Shown here: piece by piece, positions 24,758 through 33,312 of the stretch
Numbering within the stretch: the first letter of the stretch is position 1
How the letters are laid out: each line of letters starts with the position of its first letter
NCBI GenBank assembly: GCA_963793105.1
Contig: CAWBZB010000004.1
Location: 248,001-312,000 of the forward strand
Length of the DNA stretch: 64,000 nucleotides
From: UBA10649 sp963793105
Lineage (GTDB): Bacteria > Actinomycetota > Actinomycetes > S36-B12
Reading direction: 5' to 3'
Position numbers and translations under genes: made by a program
Notes under the pieces: model-generated
What the model saw: only the letters and a program-made list of their open reading frames with translations
Database searches by the model: none
Told to the model about the DNA's origin: nothing

Positions 24758-25165
24758 ATGCACTTCTGGCGTCCCCTGGCCCTGACGACGTCCATCGTTG
24801 CCCTCCTCCTCCAGGTGCAGCCCACCGCCGCCGCGGCGTGCAGGCGCAGCAGTGGTTCTGGCGATGGTCCGACGGCAGCACGGCGAGTCGCGCACGTTGG
24901 CGGAGGCGCGCTACTCCAGTCAGTCTCGACTACCACTGCTCGTCGTCACGGTCCGACCCGCGGCGACGGGGCAGACGGTGGTCCTGCAGTTCCGCGAGGG
25001 GACCGGCTGGCATGACGACGATGTCGGCACGACCGACGGCCGCGGACGCGTGCGGCTCGAGCTGAATCCCTACTGCCCTGACGGCGCATGGTGCCATCGA
25101 CGTTCGACTACCGACTGGTGGCCGGACGATCCAAGGCCGCGCTGTCCGTTCGCTTCATTCCGTGA
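24758..25165 (+). pseudogene. small secreted protein, frameshifted
   Basis: Remains of a small exported protein. A clear signal peptide opens it (MHFWRPLALTTSIVALLLQV, ending near AAAA). Pieces then occur in three frames: QQWFWRWSDGS in one; LLVVTVRPAATGQTVVLQF and DGRGRVRLELNPYC in a second; and STFDYRLVAGRSKAALSVRF with the stop at 25163-25165 in the first frame again. The pieces join to one chain of about 135 residues that resembles the beta-rich C-terminal domain of small actinobacterial secreted proteins of unknown function. At least three single-base frame changes are needed. It borders the PotD-like gene with the same damage. Function unknown. Confidence 0.6.
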
Positions 25166-25220
25166 TCGAGTTCAATTCGGGGCCGGGATGATCCCTCACT
25201 CTGGGCGGAGTCCGATCCGC

Positions 25221-26435
25221 TCAGGCCTGGGTGTCCCGAATCCCGTACGGCTGTCCGTATCCGTCAGACATGAGGTCGAGGTAGGGCACGGCGTCGAAGG
25301 CCTCCGGCCCCAGAACCCCTGCCCCCTGCCAGGCCCCCGATGCCAGCAGTTCCAGCGCGATGACGGGGTTCATGGCGGTCTGCCACACCACCGCCTGAAC
25401 GCCGTACTCCGCCATCGTCCATTCGTTGTCCGCGACGTGATACAGGTACACCTCGCGCGGACGACCATCCGTACCCGTGCCGGTGACCCAGGTCCCGGCG
25501 CAGGTCTTCCCTGACATCTTGTCGCCGAGGGTCGCCGGATCGGGCAGGGCAGCGGCCACCATGTCGCGTGGGCTCACGGCCTGGCCCTTCACCATCACCG
25601 GCTCGGTCCGGTCCAGACCCAGCTTGTGCAGCGTCTTGAGCACGTCGATGAACTCGTCGCCCAGCCCGTACTTGAACGTGACTCGCTTGCAGTCGATCCA
25701 TCGGGGAACGAGGAGCACCTCCTCGTGCTCGACGTTGATCACCTCCACGGGACCGATCCCGTCGGGGAAGTCGAACACCTCGGGCTCGGAGAACGGCGGG
25801 GTGGTGTACCAGCCCCGGTCCTTCTCCCAGATCACCGGCGGGTTGAGGCACTCCTCGATCGTGGTCCAGATCGAGAAGGAGGGCGCGAAATCGTAGCCCT
25901 CGACGACCAGGTTGGCACCGTCGCGGATGCCGATCTCGTCGATCTCGCTGAACAGGTGGTCCGCCGCATACCGGGCGAAGACGTCGGCCAGGCCCGGCTC
26001 GACGCCGATGCCGCACAGGGCCAGCCGCCCGCGCGCCTCCCACTCCGCCGCCCGGGCGAACTGCTCGTCGCCCAGCTTGACCCCGGCCTCGGAGTACGGG
26101 TTCGCGGGATGCGGCCGCGACAGGCTCATCGCCGTGTCGAGGTAGTCGGCGCCGGCGGCGAAGGCGCCCTCGAAGATGGGCATCACGAACCGTGGGTCCA
26201 CCACGTTGAGGACGTGGGTGATGTCGTGCTCTCGGCACAGGGCGGCCACCGCGTCGGCATCCGACGCATCCACCTGGGCAGCGGAGAACCGCGGATCGCC
26301 CAATCGGTCGACGACGGCGGACGCACGGGCCCCGTCGTAGTCCGACACCACCCAGTGCTCGAAGAAGTCCCGTCGGGCCGCGATCAGTGCCGCGGACGTG
26401 CCTACTCCGCCTGCTCCTACTGCGAGGACGCGCAT
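25221..26435 (-). CDS. saccharopine-dehydrogenase-family oxidoreductase
   Basis: NAD(P)-dependent oxidoreductase of 404 residues. The N-terminal Rossmann fold starts with GAGGVGTSAALIA at 7-19, an Asp-containing second strand (VVSDYD) and HVLNVVDPRFVMP near 75-87. LALCGIGVEPGLADVFARYA near 140-160 and a long C-terminal alpha/beta substrate domain are typical of saccharopine dehydrogenase and carboxy(nor)spermidine synthase. It starts 2 bases after the agmatinase stop and is the last gene of the polyamine operon. That position suggests formation or oxidation of an N-(carboxyalkyl)amine, such as a putrescine-aldehyde adduct. Carboxyspermidine-type chemistry, lysine catabolism or a new reaction are all possible; activity not decidable from sequence. 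Confidence 0.85.
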   Translation of the reverse strand: MRVLAVGAGGVGTSAALIAARRDFFEHWVVSDYDGARASAVVDRLGDPRFSAAQVDASDADAVAALCREHDITHVLNVVDPRFVMPIFEGAFAAGADYLDTAMSLSRPHPANPYSEAGVKLGDEQFARAAEWEARGRLALCGIGVEPGLADVFARYAADHLFSEIDEIGIRDGANLVVEGYDFAPSFSIWTTIEECLNPPVIWEKDRGWYTTPPFSEPEVFDFPDGIGPVEVINVEHEEVLLVPRWIDCKRVTFKYGLGDEFIDVLKTLHKLGLDRTEPVMVKGQAVSPRDMVAAALPDPATLGDKMSGKTCAGTWVTGTGTDGRPREVYLYHVADNEWTMAEYGVQAVVWQTAMNPVIALELLASGAWQGAGVLGPEAFDAVPYLDLMSDGYGQPYGIRDTQA

Positions 26436-26437
26436 GG

Positions 26438-27463
26438 CTACTCTCCCGGGATCCGGTCGGTGAGCAACGGCTGCCGCGGATCCCAGCGGGTGCCGTCGCG
26501 ATCATCCTTGCGGCGTCTGGCGATCGCCGACAGGGCTTCGAGTGCCACGCGATTGCCCAGGAGGGCGGTGATGTCCGCATGGTCGTAGGGCGGTGAGACC
26601 TCCACGATGTCGATGCCGAACACCGGGAGCTCGTAGCAGATGCGGCGAACCGCATCGAGGAGCTCTCGGGCGGAGAGCCCGCCCGGCTCCGGGGTACCCG
26701 TGCCCGGCGCGTGTCCGGGGTCGCAGACGTCGATGTCGACGCTGAGGAAGACGCCGTCGCACTCGTCGAGCGCGATCGCGAACGCCTCGGTCAGGCACTC
26801 GCTCAGTCCGCGCTCGACGATCTCGGTCATCTCGTAGCTGCGCATGCGCTGCTCTGCCATCCACTCGAGCACGTCCGGCGGCGGCCAGTAGCCGCGCAGT
26901 CCGATCTGGACGAAGCGGTCACCACGAGCGGCCCCCGACTCGATCAGCCGTCGCATCGGCTGGCCGTGGCCGATGAGGGACCCGAACGAGATGTCGCCGG
27001 TGTCGGCATGCGCATCGAAGTGGAGGACCGCGACGCGACCCCACCCCCGGGCGCGAGCGACCCCCGTGACATCCGGCCAGGTGATCGTGTGGTCCCCGCC
27101 CAGGATCAGGGGGATGGCCCCCGTCGCTGCGACGCTCTCCACCACCTTCTCAAGGGCAGCACATGCCGTCGCGGCATCGCCGCTGAACATCTCCACATCG
27201 CCGCCGTCCAGAACGCGGATGTCGCGGAGGCCGTCGACCCGCAAGGCAAGGGAAGGGCGCGAACCGTCGTGCTCCAGGTAGCAGGCCGAGCGCATCGCTG
27301 ACGGGCCGAACCGTGCGCCGCTGCGGTAGGAGGTGCCGCCGTCGAAAGGTGCACCGACGATCACCACGTCGGCGCCGGCGAGGCTGTCCGGATCCTCGAC
27401 GTCGCACCGATCCACACCGAGGAAGGTGATGTCCGGACCGAACATGCTGCCGTAGCGCGTCAT
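26438..27463 (-). CDS. speB: agmatinase / guanidino-acid ureohydrolase
   Basis: Binuclear-manganese ureohydrolase that would release urea from agmatine to give putrescine. The 341 residues carry the three arginase-family signatures: GGDHTI near 135, the metal ligands HFDAHADT near 158-165, and SVDIDVCDPGHAPGTGTPEPGGL near 235-257. The ATG at 27463 is chosen because upstream residues have no homology pattern. It lies 31 bases after the FAD oxidase and 2 bases before the saccharopine-dehydrogenase-like gene. Agmatine is the natural guess beside PotABCD; guanidinobutyrate is an alternative substrate for this family. Confidence 0.9.
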   Translation of the reverse strand: MTRYGSMFGPDITFLGVDRCDVEDPDSLAGADVVIVGAPFDGGTSYRSGARFGPSAMRSACYLEHDGSRPSLALRVDGLRDIRVLDGGDVEMFSGDAATACAALEKVVESVAATGAIPLILGGDHTITWPDVTGVARARGWGRVAVLHFDAHADTGDISFGSLIGHGQPMRRLIESGAARGDRFVQIGLRGYWPPPDVLEWMAEQRMRSYEMTEIVERGLSECLTEAFAIALDECDGVFLSVDIDVCDPGHAPGTGTPEPGGLSARELLDAVRRICYELPVFGIDIVEVSPPYDHADITALLGNRVALEALSAIARRRKDDRDGTRWDPRQPLLTDRIPGE

Positions 27464-27494
27464 GACACAGGCCCGGAGGCCGCTCGCGTTGCGG

Positions 27495-28913
27495 TCACGA
27501 GTCGAACCCGAGTCCGAGGCGGTCGAGGAGCCGCAGCCACAGGTCGCGCCGGCCCTGCTGGGCATCGGCCTTCTTCAGCGAAGACGTCGTCCATCCGATG
27601 CCCAGCGACCGGATCGGCTCAGGGGGGAACGGCAGGGGCTTGCTGCGCACCATCTCCAGACGGGTGCGCTCCGTCTCGCGACCGTCGAGCAGGTCCAGCA
27701 TCGTGGCCGCGCCGAAACGGGAGGCGCCGACGCCCAGCCCTGTGTAGCCGGAGACGTAGGCGACGCGACCCTCCATGGCCGTCCCCCAGAAGGCGCTGAA
27801 GCGCGAGCAGGTGTCGATGGCGCCGCCCCAGGCGTGCGAGAACCGGATCCCGCGAAGCTGAGGGAACGTCTGCAGGAAGTGCTCCGCGAGCAGCTCGTAG
27901 CTCTCCTGGTTGTTCTCGTGCTGGGGGCCGAAGCCATTGCCACGGTGGTAGATGGCGTCGTAGCCGCCCCACAGGATCCGGCCGTCCGCCGTCGTCCGGT
28001 AGTAGTGGAACTGGTTGCCGGTATCACTGACGCCCTCACGTCCGGACCAGCCGACTGCATCGCGCTGCTCAGACGTGAGCGGCTCGGTGACGAGCACGTA
28101 GTCGTAGACGGGCACGACGTAGTGGGACAGGCGCCTGAGCAGCGGCGGGTAGGCGTTGGTGGCCAGGGCCAGGCGCGATGCGGTGATGATCCCGTCGTCC
28201 GACGTCGCCACGACCCGCCCGTCGTTCGACATGAGCCCGCGGATGGGCGTCCTCTCGAACAACCGCACGCCCGCATCGAGGCAGGCCTTGCGCAGGCCCC
28301 AGGCCAGCCGTGCCGGATCGACGAGGGCCACGCCGTCGACATCGAGGGTGGCGCCGAGATAGCTCGGGGAGCCGACCCGCGCGCGCACGTCGTCCGCGTC
28401 GAGGAGGATGACGTTCTCACCCATAGCCGATGCGACAGCCGCGTGCTCCTGAAGTCCGGCAACCTGGTAGGGCTCGACAGCCACATCGAGCTCGCCCGAG
28501 CGGATGAAGTCACAGTCGATCCCGAGCTCCGAGACCGTTCGCTCAATCGCATCGAGGTTCTCGTGCCCGAGGCGCAGCAGCGTCGGCATGTCGTCGGGCC
28601 AGCGCTCGGCGCCGTTCGCGAACCCATGGGTCAGGGAGCTCGCGACGAAGCCGCCATTGCGACCGGTGGCGCCGTCGGCCACCCTGCCGCCCTCCACGAG
28701 GACGACGTCGCGGTCGGGGTCCAGCTGCTTGGACAGCAGGGCCGTCCATAGGCCCGTGAATCCGGCGCCGATCACCAGCAGGTCGCACGAGATGGGGCCG
28801 GAGAGGCGAGGTTCGGGGTCCGGCCGCTCCGGGCGATCCAGCCAGAAGACCGACTGTCGGGTGCCCGACAGCGACGCGAGAGCGTCGGGGCCGGGTGTGG
28901 AACTGAACTGCAC
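27495..28913 (-). CDS. FAD-dependent amine oxidase (PuuB-like, DAO family)
   Basis: Flavin oxidoreductase of 472 residues in the glycine-oxidase/gamma-glutamylputrescine-oxidase group. The dinucleotide loop LLVIGAGFTGLWTALLSKQL is near residue 40, ATGRNGGFV near 77 is the DAO-type FAD signature, and GWGG-type elements recur at the C-terminus (YVSGYTGLGVGASRFGAA). GTG 28913 is the start, with GAGGAG at the right distance; a longer open frame upstream would run into potC and is rejected. It follows PotC and precedes agmatinase. With no glutamylputrescine synthetase in the window, it may oxidise putrescine directly to 4-aminobutanal. A paralogue lies at 49572-50957. Confidence 0.88.
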   Translation of the reverse strand: MQFSSTPGPDALASLSGTRQSVFWLDRPERPDPEPRLSGPISCDLLVIGAGFTGLWTALLSKQLDPDRDVVLVEGGRVADGATGRNGGFVASSLTHGFANGAERWPDDMPTLLRLGHENLDAIERTVSELGIDCDFIRSGELDVAVEPYQVAGLQEHAAVASAMGENVILLDADDVRARVGSPSYLGATLDVDGVALVDPARLAWGLRKACLDAGVRLFERTPIRGLMSNDGRVVATSDDGIITASRLALATNAYPPLLRRLSHYVVPVYDYVLVTEPLTSEQRDAVGWSGREGVSDTGNQFHYYRTTADGRILWGGYDAIYHRGNGFGPQHENNQESYELLAEHFLQTFPQLRGIRFSHAWGGAIDTCSRFSAFWGTAMEGRVAYVSGYTGLGVGASRFGAATMLDLLDGRETERTRLEMVRSKPLPFPPEPIRSLGIGWTTSSLKKADAQQGRRDLWLRLLDRLGLGFDS

Positions 28914-28994
28914 GGAGGACTCCTCAAGAACGACGGATCGGATAGCGGAGCCTTCTCGCCCCGGCGTCCCACCAGTCCCTTCGCGTGCGGCCAA

Positions 28995-29034
28995 CCCGAT
29001 CATGGCGATCGGTGATCCTGGCCATGATATCGGG
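28995..29034 (-). terminator. imperfect hairpin after potC
   Basis: CCCGATCATGGC (28995-29006) and GCCATGATATCGGG (29021-29034) form a 12-bp stem with a two-base bulge and a 14-base loop, 22 bases beyond the potC stop. There is no T-run. It may attenuate or process the message between the transporter genes and the catabolic genes. Confidence 0.4.
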
Positions 29035-29055
29035 CTGCCGTGGTCGACCGTCAGC

Positions 29056-29886
29056 CTAGGAGCGCGACATCGGGTCCAGGGCCAGCGGCTTGGGGTTCTC
29101 CAGCGCCTTGCGCCGACGGTAGCTGAGGAACTGGCCGCCGAGGACGACGAGCAGGGCCACGATGAAGACGATCGTCGCGAGGGCATTGACCTGGACCGGG
29201 ATACCGCGCTGTGCCGCTCCCCAGATGTAGATCGGGAAGGTCACGAGCGTGCCGGCGTTGAAGAAGCTGATGATGAAGTCGTCGAACGACAGGGAGAAGC
29301 CCAGCAGGGCCGCGCCCATGATGCCCGGCAGCACGAGCGGGAACGTCACGTACCGGAACACGCCTCGGGCATCGGCATAGAGGTCACGGGCCGCCTCCTC
29401 CAGACGCGGATCCATGCCCTGCAGACGGGCCTTCACCGTCACCACGACGAACGAGATGATGAACATGATGTGCGCGATGGTCACCGTGCCCTGACCGAGC
29501 GGGAACCGCAGGTTCAGGAAGAGGGCGAGCAGGCTCGCAGCCATGACCACCTCGGGAGTGGCCATCGGCAGGAAGATCAGCAGATTCGTCGTGCTCCGCC
29601 CTCGGAACCGGTAGCGCACCAGCGCGAACGCGATCATCGTGCCGAGGATCGTCGCGGCGATCGTGGAGAAGATGCCGATCTGGATGCTGGTGACGAAGGA
29701 ACTGCAGACGCCCGGGACGCCGCAGAGGTTGGTCCACGCATCCAAGGAGAACTGGTTCCAGCTCAGGTTGTACTTGCCCTCGGGCTTGTTGAAGGACAGC
29801 ACCATGATCACCGCGATGGGAATGAACAGGTACACCAGGACCAGGACGGCGACGATGCCGATGATGTGCTTGCGCAGCCATTTCAT
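29056..29886 (-). CDS. potC: polyamine ABC transporter permease PotC
   Basis: Second inner-membrane subunit of a spermidine/putrescine importer, 276 residues with six predicted helices. The first helix starts right after the ATG (KHIIGIVAVLVLVYLFIPIAV). The cytoplasmic EAA loop reads EEAARDLYADARGVFRYVTFPLVLPGI near 170-196, where it would touch PotA. The ATG overlaps the potB stop by one base (TGATG), so the pair is coupled. A Cys-Gly-Val-Pro insertion near residue 55 (CGVPGVCSS) is unusual but lies in a periplasmic loop. Confidence 0.93.
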   Translation of the reverse strand: MKWLRKHIIGIVAVLVLVYLFIPIAVIMVLSFNKPEGKYNLSWNQFSLDAWTNLCGVPGVCSSFVTSIQIGIFSTIAATILGTMIAFALVRYRFRGRSTTNLLIFLPMATPEVVMAASLLALFLNLRFPLGQGTVTIAHIMFIISFVVVTVKARLQGMDPRLEEAARDLYADARGVFRYVTFPLVLPGIMGAALLGFSLSFDDFIISFFNAGTLVTFPIYIWGAAQRGIPVQVNALATIVFIVALLVVLGGQFLSYRRRKALENPKPLALDPMSRS

Positions 29887-30779
29887 CAGAGGAGATCCTC
29901 CGTCCCCGCGCGGCGGATATAGGTGAAGACGAGGACGAGGATCGCCGCCATGAGCATGAATGACAGCGCGCTCGCGGTCGGGTAGTCGCGGAACTGGATG
30001 AAGTTGATCTGGATCGCATTGCCGATCATGCGGTTGCCGGTGGATCCGAGGAGCGCGGCGTTGATGTAGTCGCCGGCCGCCGGGATGAAGGTCAGCAGGG
30101 TGCCGGCAACGACGCCGGGCAGGGACAGCGGCCACGTGACCTTGCGGAATGCCGTCAGGGGAGACGAGTACAGATCGCCGGCCGCCTCCACGAGCCTGGG
30201 ATCGATCTTCTCCAGCGCGGCGTACAGGGGCAGGATCATGAAGGGCAGGAAGTTGTATGTCAGACCGGCGACGACGGCGATGCCCGTGTTCAGGATTCGG
30301 CCCTCGGGCAGCAGGTTGAGGGCGTTGAGCGTGCTGGTGATGATCCCCTCGTCAGCGAGGATCGTCTTCCACGCGTAGGTGCGCAACAGGAACGAGGCGA
30401 AGGAGGGGGCGATGACGAGCACGAGCATCAGCGATCGCCAGTTGCCCGCCTTGAACGCGATGAAGTATGCCAACGGGTAGGCGATGGCGAGGGCGAGCAG
30501 CGTCGCGATCCCCGCATAGATGAACGACCTCAGGAAGAGCGGCCAGTACTCGGCGAACGCGCTCGCATAGTTGCCGAACTCCAGACCGAACTGGTACTTC
30601 CCCGACTTGCCGGCAACCGGCTGCTGGAGGCTGGTCATGAACAGCGTGACGAACGGGATGGCGAAGAAGACCCCTAGCCAGGCCATGCCCGGGAAAAGCA
30701 GCAGGTAGCCCGTTCGCGACGAGCGCTGTGCGACGACGGCCGGTGCCTGGCTCCTCGTGGTCGGGACGACTGCGACCAT
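29886..30779 (-). CDS. potB: polyamine ABC transporter permease PotB
   Basis: First permease subunit of the spermidine/putrescine importer, 297 residues. A cytoplasmic leader of about 25 residues is followed by six helices. The EAA loop reads VEAAGDLYSSPLTAFRKVTWPLSLPGV near 195-221. APSFASFLLRTYAWKTIL near 125-142 is a region strongly kept in PotB. It begins 2 bases after the potA stop and overlaps potC by one base. The order on the message is potD, potA, potB, potC. Confidence 0.93.
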   Translation of the reverse strand: MVAVVPTTRSQAPAVVAQRSSRTGYLLLFPGMAWLGVFFAIPFVTLFMTSLQQPVAGKSGKYQFGLEFGNYASAFAEYWPLFLRSFIYAGIATLLALAIAYPLAYFIAFKAGNWRSLMLVLVIAPSFASFLLRTYAWKTILADEGIITSTLNALNLLPEGRILNTGIAVVAGLTYNFLPFMILPLYAALEKIDPRLVEAAGDLYSSPLTAFRKVTWPLSLPGVVAGTLLTFIPAAGDYINAALLGSTGNRMIGNAIQINFIQFRDYPTASALSFMLMAAILVLVFTYIRRAGTEDLL

Positions 30780-30781
30780 GC

Positions 30782-31972
30782 TCAGGCTCCCTTGGCGTCG
30801 CCGAGGAGACGAGCGTTGAGGGCGCCGAGTGCGAGGACCTCCGTGTCCACGCCCACCGTCGCGCCTCCGCTGACGTCGAGTCCGAACGTGTGGCTCGGGG
30901 CCCAGTGCAGGATGACGCGGTCGCCGACGTCGCTGCGGTCGCCCACGACGACGTTCTGCTCGAACACCGTCAACTCGTGGCGCCAGTCCGTCTCGACGAG
31001 GTACTGCGTCGAGACGCCGGTGTAGGACACGTCCGTGACCCGGCCCGTGATGCGATTGTGGTTCTCCGGGATCCGATCGGCGTCGACCTCGTCCACGATC
31101 GTGAGCTTCTCCGGGCGCACGCCCACGATGGCGCCCGAGCCTTCCGCGAAGAAGCGGTCCGCCGGGATCGCGAACGTCTGCCCGTGCGACTCCACGAGCA
31201 CGTCGTCCCCGGAGGTTCCGGTCCGCTCCCCCTCGATCAGGTTGGACTGACCCAGGAAGTTGGCGACGAAGACGGTGCGGGGCAGCTCGTAGATGTCAGC
31301 AGGGTGCCCCATCTGCTCGATCCGGCCCTTGTTCATGACCGCGACCGTGTCGGCCATGGTCATGGCCTCCTCCTGGTCGTGCGTCACATGCACGAAGGTG
31401 GTTCCCACATCGACCTGGATCCGCTTGAGCTCGATCTGCATCTGGCGTCGCAGCTTGAGGTCGAGGGCGCCGAGCGGCTCGTCGAGGAGGAGGACGTCAG
31501 GCTCGTTGATCAGGGCCCGGGCGACCGCGACACGCTGCTGCTGCCCACCGGAGAGCTGGGTCGGCTTCCGTCGGGCCAGCGGCCCCAGTTCGACGAGGTC
31601 GAGCATCTTCTCCACGGTCGCCGTGACGTCCTTGATCTTGCGGCGCCTCAGGCCGAACGCCACGTTCTCGAAGATGTCCAGGTGCGGGAACAGCGCATAG
31701 GACTGGAACACCGTGTTGACGGGCCGCTCGAACGCTCGGAGCGCCGTGATGTCCTTCTCGCCGATGTGGATCGTGCCGGCCGTGGGATCCTCCAGGCCCG
31801 CGACCATCCGCAGCGTCGTTGTCTTCCCACAGCCCGAGGCGCCGAGGAGGGCGAAGAACGAGCCCGCAGGGATCGTCAACGTCAGGTCGTCGACTGCTGC
31901 CATGTCGCCGAACTTCTTCGTCAGATTGCGCAGGTGGAGATCCTCCACGCCCCGCGAGTCGTCCTTCGCCAC
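30782..31972 (-). CDS. potA: polyamine ABC transporter ATP-binding protein PotA
   Basis: ATPase of the importer, 396 residues. Walker A is GASGCGKTT near 43-51, the ABC signature LSGGQQQRVAVARAL near 140-154, and Walker B LLLDEPLGALD. The switch histidine lies in HVTHDQEEAMTM. The C-terminal third (about 255-396) is a TOBE regulatory domain (GVRPEKLTIV). Length is above that of E. coli PotA only because of the tail. It lies 40 bases after potD and next to potB, and an N-terminal leader of about 15 residues precedes LTKKFGDMAAVDDL. Confidence 0.95.
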   Translation of the reverse strand: MAKDDSRGVEDLHLRNLTKKFGDMAAVDDLTLTIPAGSFFALLGASGCGKTTTLRMVAGLEDPTAGTIHIGEKDITALRAFERPVNTVFQSYALFPHLDIFENVAFGLRRRKIKDVTATVEKMLDLVELGPLARRKPTQLSGGQQQRVAVARALINEPDVLLLDEPLGALDLKLRRQMQIELKRIQVDVGTTFVHVTHDQEEAMTMADTVAVMNKGRIEQMGHPADIYELPRTVFVANFLGQSNLIEGERTGTSGDDVLVESHGQTFAIPADRFFAEGSGAIVGVRPEKLTIVDEVDADRIPENHNRITGRVTDVSYTGVSTQYLVETDWRHELTVFEQNVVVGDRSDVGDRVILHWAPSHTFGLDVSGGATVGVDTEVLALGALNARLLGDAKGA

Positions 31973-32012
31973 CGAAACCTCTCTCTTCCTGCCTGTCGAG
32001 TCCGGACGAACC

Positions 32013-33230
32013 TTAGTTGCCGATCGCCTTCTGGAACTCGCGCTCGTAGGCCTCGTTCTGCTCGGCCGTGAGCTCCATGAACACGAAGGTCCTATCGAGG
32101 GTCTCCGCCGTCGGGAAGATCCACGGATCGTCGACCAGTTCCGGATCGATGTCCGCCATGGCCTCCTGCGCGCCCTGCACCGGGCAGATGTAGTTGACGT
32201 ACGCCGCGACCTCGGCCGCGACGGCAGGATCGTAGTAGTAGTTCATGATCATCTCGGCGTTCTTCTTGTGCTGCGCCAAGGCCGGGATGACCATGTTGTC
32301 GGTCCACAGAGTGCCGCCGGTCTCGGGGATCTCGAAGCTGAAGTCCTCGCCGAGGGCGATGATGTCGCCGGACCAGCCGATCACCGCGATGACGTCACCG
32401 GACTCCAGGGCCGCGATGTAGTCGTTGCCGGTGACCTGACGGATCTGCCCGCTGTCGACCTGCTGCGCCAGCAACTCGATCGCCTGGCTGAACTGGTCAT
32501 CGGTGAAGTTCGAGGGATCGTTGCCCTGCGAAGCAATCAGGACTCCCATGGTGTCGCGCATCTCCGAGAGCACCGTGACGCGTCCCTTGAGTGACGGATC
32601 GAACAGCTGCTCCACAGTCGTCAGCGTGTCGTTGCCGGTGGTGTCCTTGTAGGCGGAGATGTTGTAGCCAAGGCCACCGATGCCCGACTGCCAGGGGAGG
32701 GTGTAGTCGCGGTTGGGGTCGAACGAGACGCTCGCCAGGTTGGGGATGATGTTGCCCGAGTTCGGCATCGACGCCTTGTCCAGCGTCTGCGCGAAGCCGT
32801 TCTGGATCCACAGTGCGGCCATCCAGTCGGTGAGCACGACGAGGTCGCGACCGATATCCTGCCCCTGCTCCAGCTGGGTGCGGACCTTGGCGTAGAACTC
32901 GTTGTTGTCGTTGATGTCCTCGGTGTACGTGACGGCGATTCCGTTCTCCGTCTGGAATGCCTCGATGGTCGGCCGCTCGCCGGTGTCCTCGTTGACGTCG
33001 ATGTACAGGGGCCAGTTCGACCAGTTGATCACCTTGTCGGTGTCGCTCATGTCCTCCGCGGCTGCGGCGCCGGAAGAATCGGCGCCACCTTCGTCCCCTC
33101 CGGTGCCGCACGCGGCCGCGACCATGGCGGCCCCGCCAAGGCCGGCGGCCTGCAGGAGACGGCGGCGCGACACGGAGGACCGCATGGTCCCTGCGATGGC
33201 GGCAATGGCTTCGGGGCGCTTCGGGCTCAT
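32013..33230 (-). CDS. potD: polyamine-binding lipoprotein PotD
   Basis: Extracellular substrate-binding protein of the importer, 405 residues. It has a twin-arginine signal (SRRRLLQAAGLGG) and lipobox AAAC near residue 41, so it would be exported folded and anchored by lipid. The mature chain shows the PotD pattern: INWSNWPLYID near 70, DINDNNEFYAKVRTQLEQG near 105, GWSGDIIAL, and DNMVIPALAQHKKNAEMIMNYYYDP near 310. ATG 33230 has GGAGG about nine bases upstream; a second ATG 16 codons later also leaves the signal complete. It is the intact paralogue of the broken gene at 23454-24677. Confidence 0.94.
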   Translation of the reverse strand: MSPKRPEAIAAIAGTMRSSVSRRRLLQAAGLGGAAMVAAACGTGGDEGGADSSGAAAAEDMSDTDKVINWSNWPLYIDVNEDTGERPTIEAFQTENGIAVTYTEDINDNNEFYAKVRTQLEQGQDIGRDLVVLTDWMAALWIQNGFAQTLDKASMPNSGNIIPNLASVSFDPNRDYTLPWQSGIGGLGYNISAYKDTTGNDTLTTVEQLFDPSLKGRVTVLSEMRDTMGVLIASQGNDPSNFTDDQFSQAIELLAQQVDSGQIRQVTGNDYIAALESGDVIAVIGWSGDIIALGEDFSFEIPETGGTLWTDNMVIPALAQHKKNAEMIMNYYYDPAVAAEVAAYVNYICPVQGAQEAMADIDPELVDDPWIFPTAETLDRTFVFMELTAEQNEAYEREFQKAIGN

Positions 33231-33312
33231 TTCGGTAATCCTCCGGTCGGTAAGTGCTCTGGCTGACGTTCTCGGGCGTGAAACTACCGGTCCTGCGTTT
33301 CGTGGGTGCTAG

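Noticed and set aside
28995..29034. Riboswitch before the amine oxidase
   Set aside because: Only one imperfect hairpin is visible; no conserved aptamer core could be recognised.
27495..29186. 563-residue version of the FAD oxidase
   Set aside because: The extra 91 residues overlap potC and are Ser/Arg-rich without pattern; the GTG at 28913 has a good ribosome-binding site.
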